From Pseudogemmobacter sp044142105 (GTDB lineage Bacteria > Pseudomonadota > Alphaproteobacteria > Rhodobacterales > Rhodobacteraceae): a stretch of DNA of 64,000 bases. Shown piece after piece: positions 44,828-53,911 of the stretch. The DNA lies in NCBI RefSeq assembly GCF_044142105.1, contig NZ_JBGTYM010000006.1, positions 186,001 to 250,000 of the forward strand, in the 5' to 3' direction. The number at the start of each line of letters is the position of its first letter. Within the stretch, counting starts at the first letter, position 1. Both the position numbers and the translations under genes were made by a program. The notes below the pieces were generated by a model, which ran no database searches, was not told where the DNA came from, and was given only the letters and a program-made list of their open reading frames with translations.

Positions 44828-45795
44828 TGCTTCACCCTCCGGGCCAGATGCGACATCAGTTTGTTGAAGCCCCCCGACAGCGCCAGCGCGGTCAGGAGCA
44901 TGAGGCAGGAGAAGGCGGCACCCACGGGCCATTTGTCGCCTGCGACGTGGAAGAAGCCGGCGATGACTTCAGAGAAGAGCGTGGTCGAGGGACCGCCCAG
45001 CAGCACGGGCGTGGCATACATGCCGGTCGCGATCAGGAAGACCAGCGTGCAGCCTGCCGCGATCCCCTCCAGCGACAGCGGCAGGGTGATGCGCCAGAAC
45101 CGGGTCCAGGGGCCGGCGCCCAGATCGGCTGCCGCCTCGCCATAATTCCGCGGGATCTTCTCCAGTGCGGAATAGATCGGCATCAGCATGTAGAGCGCGG
45201 TCAGGTAGATGATGCCGGTCGAAAGCGAGAAGCCGGTATACATGAAGGGGATCGGCCGATCGATCAGGCCGATGGCCTTCAGCATCAGGTTGATGGCGCC
45301 GTTGTTGCCCAGAAGGATCATCATGGCGAAGATCCGCACCACCTCGCCCACCCAGAACGGGATCAGCAGCAGCATGAGGAACTTCATCTGGCTTTCGCGC
45401 GGAACGTGGCGGGCCAGGAAATAGGCGACCGGATAGATGATGATCAGCGTCACCAGCGTCAGCACGGTCGAGAAGATCAGCGTGCGGATGAAGGGAGTGA
45501 TGAAGATGCTGTCGCTGAAGAAGCTGGCGTAATTGTCCAGCGTATAGCTGGGCGGCTTGTCCGGGCTGGGCGGATAGTTCGTCAGCAGGCTGACGTTCAG
45601 CATCTGAAGGATCGGGCCGAGGTGGGTGACGAACACCCAGACCAGCGGGATCGCCAAGAGCACCAGGAACTGGCGCCGGGGCGAGGCGAGAACGAGGCCG
45701 GAGAGGGCGCGATAGAGGCCGGATCCGGCGAGCCTTCCCCAGAAACTGGCGCGCTCCTGCGCGCCGGTGCTGCCGGGTGGGACGGTTGCAGTCAT
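44824..45795 (-). CDS. Spermidine/putrescine-type ABC permease (PotB family)
   Basis: The 323-residue permease has a cytoplasmic N-terminal tail, six spans and the EAA loop AAADLGAGPWTRFWRITLPL. FWVGEVVRIFAMMILLGNNG is a PotB-type segment. It follows the binding-protein gene, with a 133-base gap containing two hairpins. Confidence 0.92.
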   Translation of the reverse strand: MTATVPPGSTGAQERASFWGRLAGSGLYRALSGLVLASPRRQFLVLLAIPLVWVFVTHLGPILQMLNVSLLTNYPPSPDKPPSYTLDNYASFFSDSIFITPFIRTLIFSTVLTLVTLIIIYPVAYFLARHVPRESQMKFLMLLLIPFWVGEVVRIFAMMILLGNNGAINLMLKAIGLIDRPIPFMYTGFSLSTGIIYLTALYMLMPIYSALEKIPRNYGEAAADLGAGPWTRFWRITLPLSLEGIAAGCTLVFLIATGMYATPVLLGGPSTTLFSEVIAGFFHVAGDKWPVGAAFSCLMLLTALALSGGFNKLMSHLARRVKQ

Positions 45796-45858
45796 GTGTT
45801 TGGTCTCCCGCAGCGCGGTGGGAAGGAGAGGAATGGCGAATAGGCCGCCGGAACGGCG

Positions 45859-45919
45859 CCGGCCGCTGCGGCCGGTCCGGGCGGGCGGGGCAGGCGCCGC
45901 AGCGATCCCCTGCGGCGCC
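45859..45919 (-). promoter_or_regulatory. Paired GC hairpins between binding-protein and permease genes
   Basis: GGCGCCGCAG (45893-45902) pairs perfectly with CTGCGGCGCC (45910-45919), and CCGGCC (45859-45864) pairs with GGCCGG (45870-45875). Such structures between a binding protein and its permeases often stabilise the upstream mRNA or attenuate read-through, making the binding protein more abundant. Confidence 0.55.
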
Positions 45920-45928
45920 GGTGACGGC

Positions 45929-47038
45929 TCAGGCCGCCTTGATCTGTTCGACCGCCGGATCCATCAGCTTGTACTTCATCTCATTGGCCTCGGCGCGGAA
46001 GAACTGCAGGCCGGCCAGCTGCTCCTCAGGGAAGGAGGTCGCCTTGCGCTCCAGATCGGTCAGGTGCTTGTCGGCATCCTTGAAGGTAGAGATGAAGCCC
46101 GAGCTGCGGCTGAGGTTCGCGCCGATCTCGGGGCTGGCCAGAAGCGCGTTCAGGAACAGATAGGCATTGTCCGCGTTCGGCGCGTTCTGGGCGATGTTCA
46201 GCGTATAGACGAAGCCGTAGCTGCCTTCCTTCGGGATGGTCATGGCGATCGGCGCACCATCGGTGATCAGAGTGGCGATCGGGCCGTTCCAGGCATGGGC
46301 CAGCGCGATATCCTGGTTGATGAACATCTGCTGCACCTCGGCGCCGCCGTCATAGTATTTGCGGACCTTGGGCTTCTGCGCGATCAGGTAGTCGCGGATC
46401 TCGTTCATGATCCGGGCGGCCTCGGCCTCGTCGTTCATGTAGGCGATCATGTTGCCGTCATAGCCGCGCGCCAGCATCAGCACCGACATCATGTCCTGCA
46501 GGATATAGGCGGTCTGCTGGCTGTACTTGTCCGAGAAGAGCGTGTCCCAGGTCATGGCCTCTTCTGCGCTCACGAGCTCGGTGTTGTAGGCCAGCACTTC
46601 GGCGCCCGACAGGATCGGGGCCCCCCATTTCTGGTCGCGGATCGTGCCCCAGTCGCTTTCCGAGAAAACCGGGTTGATGTTGCCCCAGTTGGTCAGGCGA
46701 CCGGTGTCGATCGGTGCGATCAGGTTGCTGTCGATGAATTGCAGGTAGCGGTGGCCGGCCACGGTCAGGATGTCGACGGTTGGCTTGGGCTGTTCGGCGG
46801 CCAGCAGATTGAACTGCTTGCCCTGGTCGTCGACCAGACGAATGTTCACCTTGATGCCGGTTTCCGTTTCGAACTGCGTCTTGAAGTCGTCGGGGATGAA
46901 GCCGTTGTAGGTCCAGATGTTGACCTCTCCCCCGGCCTGCGCATGGGCGCGGCGCAGATAGACGGGGCTGGCAAGGGCGGCGGCACCAAGGGCGCTGCCC
47001 TGGAGAAAGCCACGGCGGCTTAGGAACGGTTTGGTCAT
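45929..47038 (-). CDS. Spermidine/putrescine-type ABC substrate-binding protein (PotD family), Tat-exported
   Basis: The 369-residue protein begins with a twin-arginine signal (LSRRGFLQGSALGAAALASP) and cleavage near AHA|QAG, so it is exported folded. The mature part starts VNIWTYNGFIPDDFKTQFE, the PotD pattern. ATG 47038 is chosen; the frame is open further upstream but without similarity. It lies 115 bases after the opine-dehydrogenase-like gene in the same direction. The ligand could be an opine, polyamine or other amine. Confidence 0.9.
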   Translation of the reverse strand: MTKPFLSRRGFLQGSALGAAALASPVYLRRAHAQAGGEVNIWTYNGFIPDDFKTQFETETGIKVNIRLVDDQGKQFNLLAAEQPKPTVDILTVAGHRYLQFIDSNLIAPIDTGRLTNWGNINPVFSESDWGTIRDQKWGAPILSGAEVLAYNTELVSAEEAMTWDTLFSDKYSQQTAYILQDMMSVLMLARGYDGNMIAYMNDEAEAARIMNEIRDYLIAQKPKVRKYYDGGAEVQQMFINQDIALAHAWNGPIATLITDGAPIAMTIPKEGSYGFVYTLNIAQNAPNADNAYLFLNALLASPEIGANLSRSSGFISTFKDADKHLTDLERKATSFPEEQLAGLQFFRAEANEMKYKLMDPAVEQIKAA

Positions 47039-47153
47039 GATGCAATCCTCACGCTGTTGGATGTTGGTCGTCTTGCGCCGTTGCCGAGGGGTCGGGAACG
47101 GCAAGTCCCTGAGACGGATCTTGCGCCCGTCTTCAGGTCGTCTTCTTTCAGGA

Positions 47154-48245
47154 TCAGCGGGGCAGGACTCCGCTGCGACATGCGTCCTGGACCTGCGCAA
47201 GAGTCAGGCGCTCCAGCCCAAGTTCAGACAGAAGCGTGTTTTCCTTAGTAAAATCGCGGCCATAGAGGGCCGAAAAGATTTCTGTCCCTGATTCATGCAG
47301 CACCGCGGGCCGCCCGGCCAGACGGCCGATTACCGAAGTGACGACCAGGCCGTAGGGCACGTCCTCGGTCACATAGCGGCTGTCGGCGGTGGCGGGGCCT
47401 TGGCCGCCGATGCCCTTCTCATGCAGTTCGGCATTCATCTCGGCGATCGAGGCAACGGGCACATGATAGGACAGGTGGTAATGTTCAAAGATGGTGCGGA
47501 CCTTCAGGCCAAGCGCCTCGGCGATGGCCACGCGTTCGGCATCCAGCGCCTCCATCAGCCGCCCGACATTGGGGGTGACATTGCCACCCTGGCTCCAGGT
47601 CTCGCCATGTTCCATCCGGGTCATGTTACACAAGGCAATGCCCATGTGGTTCTGCGGATTCAGGTTCGAGAGCGAGATCGCCAGCAGCCCTTCGCGCGGG
47701 ACGAAGCGGTCACCAAAGAGATCCTGGCAGAGCGCAAGGCCCTCGGGCGTGCGCGCGGCGGGGACGGTGGCGAGGTCGATCTTGGAGCGGATGGTGTTGA
47801 CCGAGGCCACAGTGTCGCCGGTGCGCCGACCTGTCAGCAGCGTGGTGCCCCAGACGGTGACGGGCAGGGACACCCCGCGCGCGGCCAGCCGGTCCAGCAG
47901 GTAGAGCGCGCCGAAGGAGGCGTGCGAGCTGATGATGACCGGCTGATCCTGCCGCAGATGCGGGATCAGCGCGTCCAGCACCGCCTTATGGCCATAGCCC
48001 GGCAAAGCGAGGAAGATCACCTCGGACTTCGCCACCAGCTCTTCGGCCGAGGCGGCGATGCCGGGGCTGAAGCTGCCCTCAAGCGCCCCCTTGGCGGTCA
48101 GGGGCGCACCGGCGGCCAGCGCGGTGGTGCCCTTGCCCGAGGGGGACCAGAGCATCGCCTTCTGGCCGGAATGCTCCAGAAACGCTGCCGTCCCGAAGGC
48201 GACAGATCCTGCTCCGGCGATCCCGACCTTGTATTCCTGTCCCAT
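47154..48245 (-). CDS. NAD/NADP octopine/nopaline dehydrogenase-family protein
   Basis: The 363-residue protein has an N-terminal Rossmann domain (VGIAGAGSVAFGTAAFLEHS) and the C-terminal opine-dehydrogenase domain with NPQNHMGIALCNMTRMEHGE, which carries the catalytic-type histidine. Opine dehydrogenases reductively couple an amino acid with a keto acid, or run in reverse to break an opine down. It lies between two AhpD-like genes and a Pot-type importer, so oxidation of an imported opine-like amine is plausible but unproven. Confidence 0.85.
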   Translation of the reverse strand: MGQEYKVGIAGAGSVAFGTAAFLEHSGQKAMLWSPSGKGTTALAAGAPLTAKGALEGSFSPGIAASAEELVAKSEVIFLALPGYGHKAVLDALIPHLRQDQPVIISSHASFGALYLLDRLAARGVSLPVTVWGTTLLTGRRTGDTVASVNTIRSKIDLATVPAARTPEGLALCQDLFGDRFVPREGLLAISLSNLNPQNHMGIALCNMTRMEHGETWSQGGNVTPNVGRLMEALDAERVAIAEALGLKVRTIFEHYHLSYHVPVASIAEMNAELHEKGIGGQGPATADSRYVTEDVPYGLVVTSVIGRLAGRPAVLHESGTEIFSALYGRDFTKENTLLSELGLERLTLAQVQDACRSGVLPR

Positions 48246-48266
48246 CAGCCCGTCGTCTCCCTTGAT

Positions 48267-48851
48267 TCAAGCAGTCTTGCGCACCGGATCGCCCAGCACA
48301 TGCATCAGCCGGTTGGCCCAGCCGAACAGCGCCGAAGACAGGATCAGATCCAGGATCTCTCCGTCGTAGAGTCCGGCCTTGCGCAGTTTTTCCAGAAGTT
48401 CAGGCGTCGCCTGCTGCGGCGTACGGGCAAGGGCCATGCCGAATTCCAGGATCGCCCGGTCGCGCGATCCCAGATCGGCATTCTCTCCCGCCGCGAACAA
48501 CCGGTCTGTGACCGTGGTATCCTTGGACAGCTGCGCGTGACGGTCGGCATGAACGGCGGCGCAATAGATGCAATGGTTCACGATCGAGGCCGCGAGCGCG
48601 CCCAGTTCCCGCTCGGCACGGCTGAGGCCGCCCTTGCCATACATGATGGCATTGAACAGCGGCGAGCGGACGTTCAGCGTCTCGGGATCATGCGCCAGCA
48701 CCAGCACATAATCGGACACTTTGGTGTTCGAGGGCGTAACCTGCAGCGCATCCAACTGTTCCTGCGAGGCTTCGGCCAGTTTCACAGGCGTCACCCGGGG
48801 GCGCCAGTGCGGGATGTTGCGCGTGAAACGGCGGACGACTTCATCGGTCAT
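48267..48851 (-). CDS. AhpD-like carboxymuconolactone-decarboxylase-family protein (peroxidase-related)
   Basis: The 194-residue protein contains NHCIYCAAVHADRHAQL near residue 92, the C-x-x-C and histidine site of AhpD-type thiol peroxidases. RAERELGALAASIVNHC precedes it as in the family. It could reduce peroxides or handle an oxidised intermediate made by the neighbouring flavin monooxygenase. Its start overlaps the stop of the companion AhpD-like gene by four bases. Confidence 0.85.
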   Translation of the reverse strand: MTDEVVRRFTRNIPHWRPRVTPVKLAEASQEQLDALQVTPSNTKVSDYVLVLAHDPETLNVRSPLFNAIMYGKGGLSRAERELGALAASIVNHCIYCAAVHADRHAQLSKDTTVTDRLFAAGENADLGSRDRAILEFGMALARTPQQATPELLEKLRKAGLYDGEILDLILSSALFGWANRLMHVLGDPVRKTA

Positions 48852-49339
48852 TTTCTGATCCCCCCAAGAAGACGCAGCCCCGCGATCAGGCGCAGTTGAT
48901 AGGCGAGGAAGGCGTTCAACTCTGCCGCGCGAACGATGTCGGCATCCTCGACGCCTGCGGCTTTCAGCGCCTGAACATCGTCAGCAACGATGTCGCGCGG
49001 GCTGGTCGCCACTTTGTCGGTGAAGGCGACGATGGCCTGGACCCAGGGATCGGGAGAGAGAGTGCCAGGCACCGCCAGCGCTTTCAGGGCGGCATCCTGA
49101 ACATCGGCTGCATAGCGTTGGGCCTCGGCAGCCTCGCCATTGGCGGTGGCGATTCGGGCGGCCAGCGCAGCGCGCAGGTCATGGGTCAGGCGGCCGGGTC
49201 GGCGCGGGCGCAAGACCGCCCCTTCCGCCGTGGCGGTCTGGGCGAAGATCTCGCTCCGCTCGCGGATGGCGCCGGCAATCGGGTTGCCAGCGGTGATGCC
49301 AGCGGCCTTCGTGACCGAAGTTTCAAGGTTCGTGGTCAT
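48848..49339 (-). CDS. AhpD/CMD-like protein without cysteine
   Basis: The 163-residue protein looks like a second member of the AhpD/CMD fold: LRAALAARIATANGEAAEAQ then a helix-rich C-terminus (ELNAFLAYQLRLIAGLRLLG). It contains no cysteine at all, so it cannot use the AhpD mechanism. It may be a structural partner of the adjacent C-x-x-C protein. ATG 49339 shares a base with the stop of the monooxygenase gene (TGATG). Family assignment is moderate. Confidence 0.7.
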   Translation of the reverse strand: MTTNLETSVTKAAGITAGNPIAGAIRERSEIFAQTATAEGAVLRPRRPGRLTHDLRAALAARIATANGEAAEAQRYAADVQDAALKALAVPGTLSPDPWVQAIVAFTDKVATSPRDIVADDVQALKAAGVEDADIVRAAELNAFLAYQLRLIAGLRLLGGIRK

Positions 49340-50808
49340 CACAGTCCTTCCGCCTGAATGGTGGTCTTGCGGGGCGCGAAGGGTGGCAGTGGCGAAGCGC
49401 GCCATTCATCCCCCTGCAACTCGGGGATCGCGTAATCCTGCAGCGCCTGCCAATGGGCGGCGATGTCTTCGTTATAGAGCTTCGCCGCCATCTCGCGCGC
49501 CAACCATTCCGCGCCGACAGACACCGCTGGAATATCGCCGCTGGTCTTGCCCAGGCTGACGGTCGATCCGTAGTTGAAGCAGTAGACATGCGACAGCCAG
49601 TCGGCCTGGCCCGGCTCCTTCGGGGCAAAGGTGAAATCGGGGTTCAGATAGGGGAACAGGCCCAGTTCGCGCGACTGTTCCTCCTCTGGCGGCTGATAGG
49701 CGTCGCGCCAGAGGCGGATCTGCGCGGCCGCCGCGCCGAATTCTCGGCGCGACAGTGGATCAACGGTAAAGCCGGTGCCCAGGATCAGGAAATCGGTGGC
49801 CAGGCGCGTGCCGTCGGCGAAGGTGATCAAGGTCTCTTCGCCTTGCTGCTCCACGGTCTGCACCGCCTTGCCGAAGTGGAAATATGCGTTCGAATGCCGG
49901 CTCACACGCAGGGTCGAGCCGCGCGGCGGCGGCGTCTGGGTCGAGATCGAATAGAGCATGAAGCGCCAGCGCCAGTCGTCGCGCATCGCGGCATAGCCCG
50001 CGGTGAAGCCGTAGCTGCCGATACCCATGAACTTGTTGATCGTGGGCATCTCGCGCCGCCGGATCAGGTGGCGCACTTCGGCCGCGCCCGCCTCAAGCGC
50101 CTCGGCGGCATTGTCGATGGCCGAGGCGCCCACGCCCACCACCGCGACGCGGCGGCCCTTCAGCGCGGCGAAATCGATGGGATCGGCGCTGTGCGCCCAG
50201 AAGCGGCGGTCCAGCCCTTCGACGAAGGCCGGGATCTGCGGCGCACCAGTTCCGTCGCGGCCGGTGGCCATGACCAGCTTGCGCGTCAGGATCCGCCCGG
50301 CATTCCTGCCGGCCAGCGTCAGACGCAGGAGATCGCCTTCGGGCGCCACCTGTTCCAGCGCGGTCTCGTTCTCGACCTCAATCCCCAGGACTCGGCGATA
50401 CCAGCGCAGATAATCCATCCACATCGGGCGCGGAATCTTGTCCATCGCCTCCCAGGCCGCCTGGCCGCACTGCGCGCGATACCAGGCCTGGAAGGTCAAC
50501 GAGGGTTGCCCCATCGCCGGGCCGACCAAAAACTTGGGCGAGCGCAGCGTCTCCATCCGCGCATAGGTGACCCAGGGCCCCTCGCGGCCTTCCGGGTTGC
50601 GGTCGAGAATGCGGATCCTGCGGATGCCCGCGCGGTTCAGCGCGAACCAGGCCACCAGCCCGCACATCCCCCCGCCGACGATGACGGCATCCCAGACCGG
50701 CTCTTGCCCAGCGGTGGCTTCCGGCACCCAGTTCGCGGGCGGGTAGTTCAGGTCCTCGAATTCGCGTCTCAGGCGCGCTTCCAGGGCGTGCAGACCAGTC
50801 TCTTCCAT
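49339..50808 (-). CDS. Flavin-containing monooxygenase-like FAD/NAD(P) oxidoreductase
   Basis: The 489-residue protein has an FAD-binding GGGMCG near residue 45 (VWDAVIVGGGMCGLVAWFAL) and a second dinucleotide motif VGVGASAIDNAAEALEAGA near residue 225, the two-domain layout of FMO, lysine/ornithine N-hydroxylases and related enzymes. FLILGTGFTVDP is the conserved block before the C-terminus. It would use NAD(P)H and O2 to oxygenate a nitrogen, sulfur or carbonyl group. It is the first gene of the long operon running to the MATE gene. Confidence 0.85.
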   Translation of the reverse strand: MEETGLHALEARLRREFEDLNYPPANWVPEATAGQEPVWDAVIVGGGMCGLVAWFALNRAGIRRIRILDRNPEGREGPWVTYARMETLRSPKFLVGPAMGQPSLTFQAWYRAQCGQAAWEAMDKIPRPMWMDYLRWYRRVLGIEVENETALEQVAPEGDLLRLTLAGRNAGRILTRKLVMATGRDGTGAPQIPAFVEGLDRRFWAHSADPIDFAALKGRRVAVVGVGASAIDNAAEALEAGAAEVRHLIRRREMPTINKFMGIGSYGFTAGYAAMRDDWRWRFMLYSISTQTPPPRGSTLRVSRHSNAYFHFGKAVQTVEQQGEETLITFADGTRLATDFLILGTGFTVDPLSRREFGAAAAQIRLWRDAYQPPEEEQSRELGLFPYLNPDFTFAPKEPGQADWLSHVYCFNYGSTVSLGKTSGDIPAVSVGAEWLAREMAAKLYNEDIAAHWQALQDYAIPELQGDEWRASPLPPFAPRKTTIQAEGL

Positions 50809-51039
50809 CAGCGTTTCTCGCGCGCAGGGGGGCGGGCCGGACCGGGGCGCGGTGCGGAACCTGTCGCGCGACGGCAGGCCAGATCTGCCCGAATGAACGA
50901 CATCAGTTTCCGCATTACAGAAGGGTCTCCTCCGAGATCACGGATATATTCTGTCATAGCGGAAAATGATGTCAAGGAATGTTTACCGATCCGCGCCGAA
51001 CTGCATGTTTGTTGTGCAGATGCCCGTCGACCGTGCTGA

Positions 51040-52518
51040 TCATGCGCCCAGCGGATCGCGCGTCGCGGTGCCGGTGGCAATAGAAGGAAGGGCCGCAGGG
51101 TCAACCGCAAAAGTCGCCCGCGCCGGGTCGCCCCGGTAGAAAGCGGCATGATCACGGGCCGCGCAGGCGAGGCCGCGCACCGCCTCCAGCACGGTCTCGA
51201 CCTTGGCATCCTCCATCAGCGACGAGAGGTTGAGACGGACGAAACCGGGCTTCTCCATCTCGTCTCCCGCCAGGATGGCAGCACGGATTCGGTCGGATTC
51301 GACCGCGTCGAGACCGACGAGCTGGTGGACATAGGGACCCGCGCAGGCGCAGCCGCCCCGCGCCTGGATGCCGTGCAGATCGCTGAGAAGCCGGGTCAGG
51401 AACTGCTGGTGGAAGGTCCCGCCCTTTCCGTCGCGGATGCGGAACGAGAAGATCGGCAGTTTCGGCAAATCCTGCGGCCCCAGAAGCTCGATCCGGTCAT
51501 CGGCGCCCCAGGCGGCATGGGCGCGGGCGACCAGGGCGCGGCCGCGCGTGGCCATGGAATCGGTGCCGATGCGGGATTTGACCATGAAGGCCAGCGCGGC
51601 GCGGATGTCGCCCAGGACATTCGGCGTGCCCGCCTCCTCGCGCGCTTCCAAGCTGCCGGAATAGTCGTGCCCGACCGGAGAGACGAAGCGCACCGTGCCG
51701 CCACCCGGCTGGCTGGGGCGAGTCAGGCGGGCGCTGTCGCGGCGCAGCACCATGACACCCGAGGCGCCCGCCCCGCCGATGAACTTGTGCGGCGACAGGA
51801 CGATGGCGTCGATCGGCGTGTCGGGCGCGGGCTCCATGCGTATCGGCAGATAGGGTCCGCCGCCGGCATAGTCCCAGATCATCACCGCCCCCGCCGCCTT
51901 GACCATCCGGGTCAGAACCGCGACATCGGCCAGGATCCCGGTGATGTTGGATGCGGCACTGAAGGCGCAGATCGTGCGTGTTCCGGTCTGCGCCAAGAGC
52001 CGGGCCAGCTGCTTCCGGTCCGGCCCGCCCGTCGCATCCTCCGCCAGCGTCACCACCTTTGCCCCCGATTCGCGCCAGGGCAGGATGTTGGAATGGTGCT
52101 CGTAAGGGCCAAGGATCACCCGCGTGTCCGGCCCAGCCTCCAGCAACGCGACCAGCCGGTTGATCCCAGCCGTCGCCCCTGCCCCGGCGAAGACCACCGC
52201 ATGCTCCGGCCCGGCGCCGCAGGCGCGCGCGATCTCGGCCCGGGCAGCGCGGCGCATCCGGGTCATCAGCGCGCCGCAATAGGAGGCTTCGGTGTGGCAA
52301 TTGGCGTAGAAGGGCAGGACATGGTCCTGCACAAAGCTCTCCACCTGCCGTAGCGCCCGGCCCGAGGCGGTGTAATCGGCATAGATCAGCGGCTTCGGTC
52401 CGAATGGCCCCTCGATCCGCACGCCCTCGCCGATCACGCCCTTGCGCAGCGCCGCGATTGGGTCCGGCGTCTCCAGCAGCTGGCGGAACGGGGCGAGGAG
52501 GTCGGTATCTGGTGTCAT
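51040..52518 (-). CDS. Class-V aminotransferase / cysteine desulfurase-like PLP enzyme
   Basis: The 492-residue protein has the PLP lysine in LSPHKFIGGAGASGVM, the cofactor-stacking region YEHHSNILPWRE and, near the C-terminus, ARGGCACAGPYVHQL, which matches the cysteine-containing loop of SufS/IscS-type desulfurases. It is about 90 residues longer than those enzymes. It may be a desulfurase, a C-S or C-N lyase, or an aminotransferase. It diverges from the Lrp-type regulator (94-base gap), its likely controller. The 231 bases before the monooxygenase gene probably hold a separate promoter. Confidence 0.83.
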   Translation of the reverse strand: MTPDTDLLAPFRQLLETPDPIAALRKGVIGEGVRIEGPFGPKPLIYADYTASGRALRQVESFVQDHVLPFYANCHTEASYCGALMTRMRRAARAEIARACGAGPEHAVVFAGAGATAGINRLVALLEAGPDTRVILGPYEHHSNILPWRESGAKVVTLAEDATGGPDRKQLARLLAQTGTRTICAFSAASNITGILADVAVLTRMVKAAGAVMIWDYAGGGPYLPIRMEPAPDTPIDAIVLSPHKFIGGAGASGVMVLRRDSARLTRPSQPGGGTVRFVSPVGHDYSGSLEAREEAGTPNVLGDIRAALAFMVKSRIGTDSMATRGRALVARAHAAWGADDRIELLGPQDLPKLPIFSFRIRDGKGGTFHQQFLTRLLSDLHGIQARGGCACAGPYVHQLVGLDAVESDRIRAAILAGDEMEKPGFVRLNLSSLMEDAKVETVLEAVRGLACAARDHAAFYRGDPARATFAVDPAALPSIATGTATRDPLGA

Positions 52519-52612
52519 CTGATCGGCATTCCCTTGGATGGACCAAGGTTAGAACTACCGCTGTCGATCAAAATCGCTAGAATTCCGGTAAATTTGCAGA
52601 GTATGAGGTCAT

Positions 52613-53095
52613 ATGAACGTGAAACAGGGCAGTCTGGACGTGATTGATCTGCGCTTGCTGACCTGCCTGCAGCGCGACGCCGCACTGTCGCAGCGCGATC
52701 TGGCCAATCAGTTGGGCATTTCGCAGAATGCCTGCTGGCGCCGTCTGCATGCGCTGCAGTCAGCGGGGATCCTAGCGGGGTCGCAGGCGCGGGTGGACCT
52801 GGCCTTCCTGGGCCTCGACCTGACGATCTACGTGATGATCCAGACCCGCGAACATTCCAAGGACTGGTCCGAGACCTTCAAGCGCCGGGTCCAGAGCCTG
52901 CCCGAGGTGGTGGATGTCCACCGGATCGGCGGCGAGTGGGATTACATGTTGCGCGTGGTGACGGCCGGCATGCAGGGCTATGACCGCTTCTATCAGAAGC
53001 TGATCGACGGTCTGGCATTCAACAAGGTGACCGGGCTCTTCTCGATGGAACGCATCATGGAGAACCGACCGGTGGATCTGAACCGACTGCTCTGA
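52613..53095 (+). CDS. Lrp/AsnC-family transcriptional regulator
   Basis: The 160-residue protein has the N-terminal helix-turn-helix (LSQRDLANQLGISQNACWRR) and the C-terminal RAM domain (LPEVVDVHRIGGEWDYMLRV) that binds amino acids and forms octamers. Proteins of this type activate amino-acid catabolic or transport genes in response to their substrate. It diverges from the PLP enzyme gene, its probable target. IS6 copy 2 begins 11 bases after its stop. Confidence 0.92.
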   Translation: MNVKQGSLDVIDLRLLTCLQRDAALSQRDLANQLGISQNACWRRLHALQSAGILAGSQARVDLAFLGLDLTIYVMIQTREHSKDWSETFKRRVQSLPEVVDVHRIGGEWDYMLRVVTAGMQGYDRFYQKLIDGLAFNKVTGLFSMERIMENRPVDLNRLL

Positions 53096-53106
53096 GATCA
53101 TGGCGC

Positions 53107-53911
53107 GCTGCTGCCAGACGAATGCGAACCCGCCTCCGTTCCCCCCAGTCAGGCAGCGAGGAGGCCGCGCCACTGGGGCCAAGAGCGGCGGCGTGGGTCT
53201 TTATAGGTGTTGCGATCTTGGAGGTGGCGCTTCGTTGGAAAGTGGGCGTGGACCGAGGCAGGGGCTGAAGCGAATTTCTGCAACCGTCGCATGCGCCGGA
53301 ACCGCAACATCGCCCGTTCTCGTTCCCGGAATGGCACGTGTGATTTCTCGGCCCGGCTGTTCAGCCAGCGCCCCATCGCGCGGTCATCGCCGCGGCCTAG
53401 GTCTTTCAGGGCAGGACCGTAGGAACGAAGCCGGTCCGTCCCGATGGCTCGGGCCGTCCGTGCCGTTTCATCGATTTCCTAAGGAATTTCAGGGCCGCCT
53501 TGCGGCCCCGCGACCTGGTGACGACGCTTTCCTGCACCTCGCCCTCATGGTCGACGGCCCGCCAGAGGTAGGGCATGTCGCCATGGATCCTCACATAGAC
53601 CTCGTCCAAGTGCCAGCCCAGTGACGGCAGCCGCACATCCGGGCAACCGCTTGCCCCTGATCTCTTACGCGAAGATCGGACCGAAGCGGGTCCACCACTA
53701 CCGAACCGTCTCGCGGCTGATTTCGATCCCGCGCTCGTGCAGCAGGTCCTCGACGTTTCGCAGGGAGAGAGGGAACCGGATGGTGAGCATCACCACAAGG
53801 CAGATGCTCGACGGGCTGGCCTGCAAACGGCGGAGCGGCGAGCGGTTAGGCATCCAGGAAAGCAAGCGGACCGCCCTGCCCCATGGCAAGTGTGGTTCCT
53901 CTGACAACGCC
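53107..53911 (-). mobile_element. Decayed IS6-family element, copy 2
   Basis: The 805-base element has imperfect terminal repeats: GCTGCTGCCAGACG at 53107 and, on the other strand, GGCGTTGTCAGAGG ending at 53911. The transposase start codon is 58 bases from the right end, as in copy 3. No matching direct repeat flanks it. It is inactive because the transposase is broken by frameshifts. Confidence 0.82.
53149..53853 (-). pseudogene. IS6-family transposase, frameshifted
   Basis: The N-terminal piece starts at ATG 53853 (MPNRSPLRRLQ) and includes RFPLSLRNVEDLLHERGIEI. The core piece has WHLDEVYVRIHGDMPYLW with the first catalytic aspartate and ends at RKSMKRHGRPE. The C-terminal piece has LNSRAEKSHVPFRERERAML, in which the final glutamate is kept in RAEKS. 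The pieces lie in different frames, so no working enzyme is made. Confidence 0.85.

Noticed and set aside
41533..48245. Opine metallophore biosynthesis cluster
   Set aside because: There is no nicotianamine-synthase-like gene or metal-type importer; the opine enzyme is of the octopine/nopaline type and the importer is of the polyamine type.
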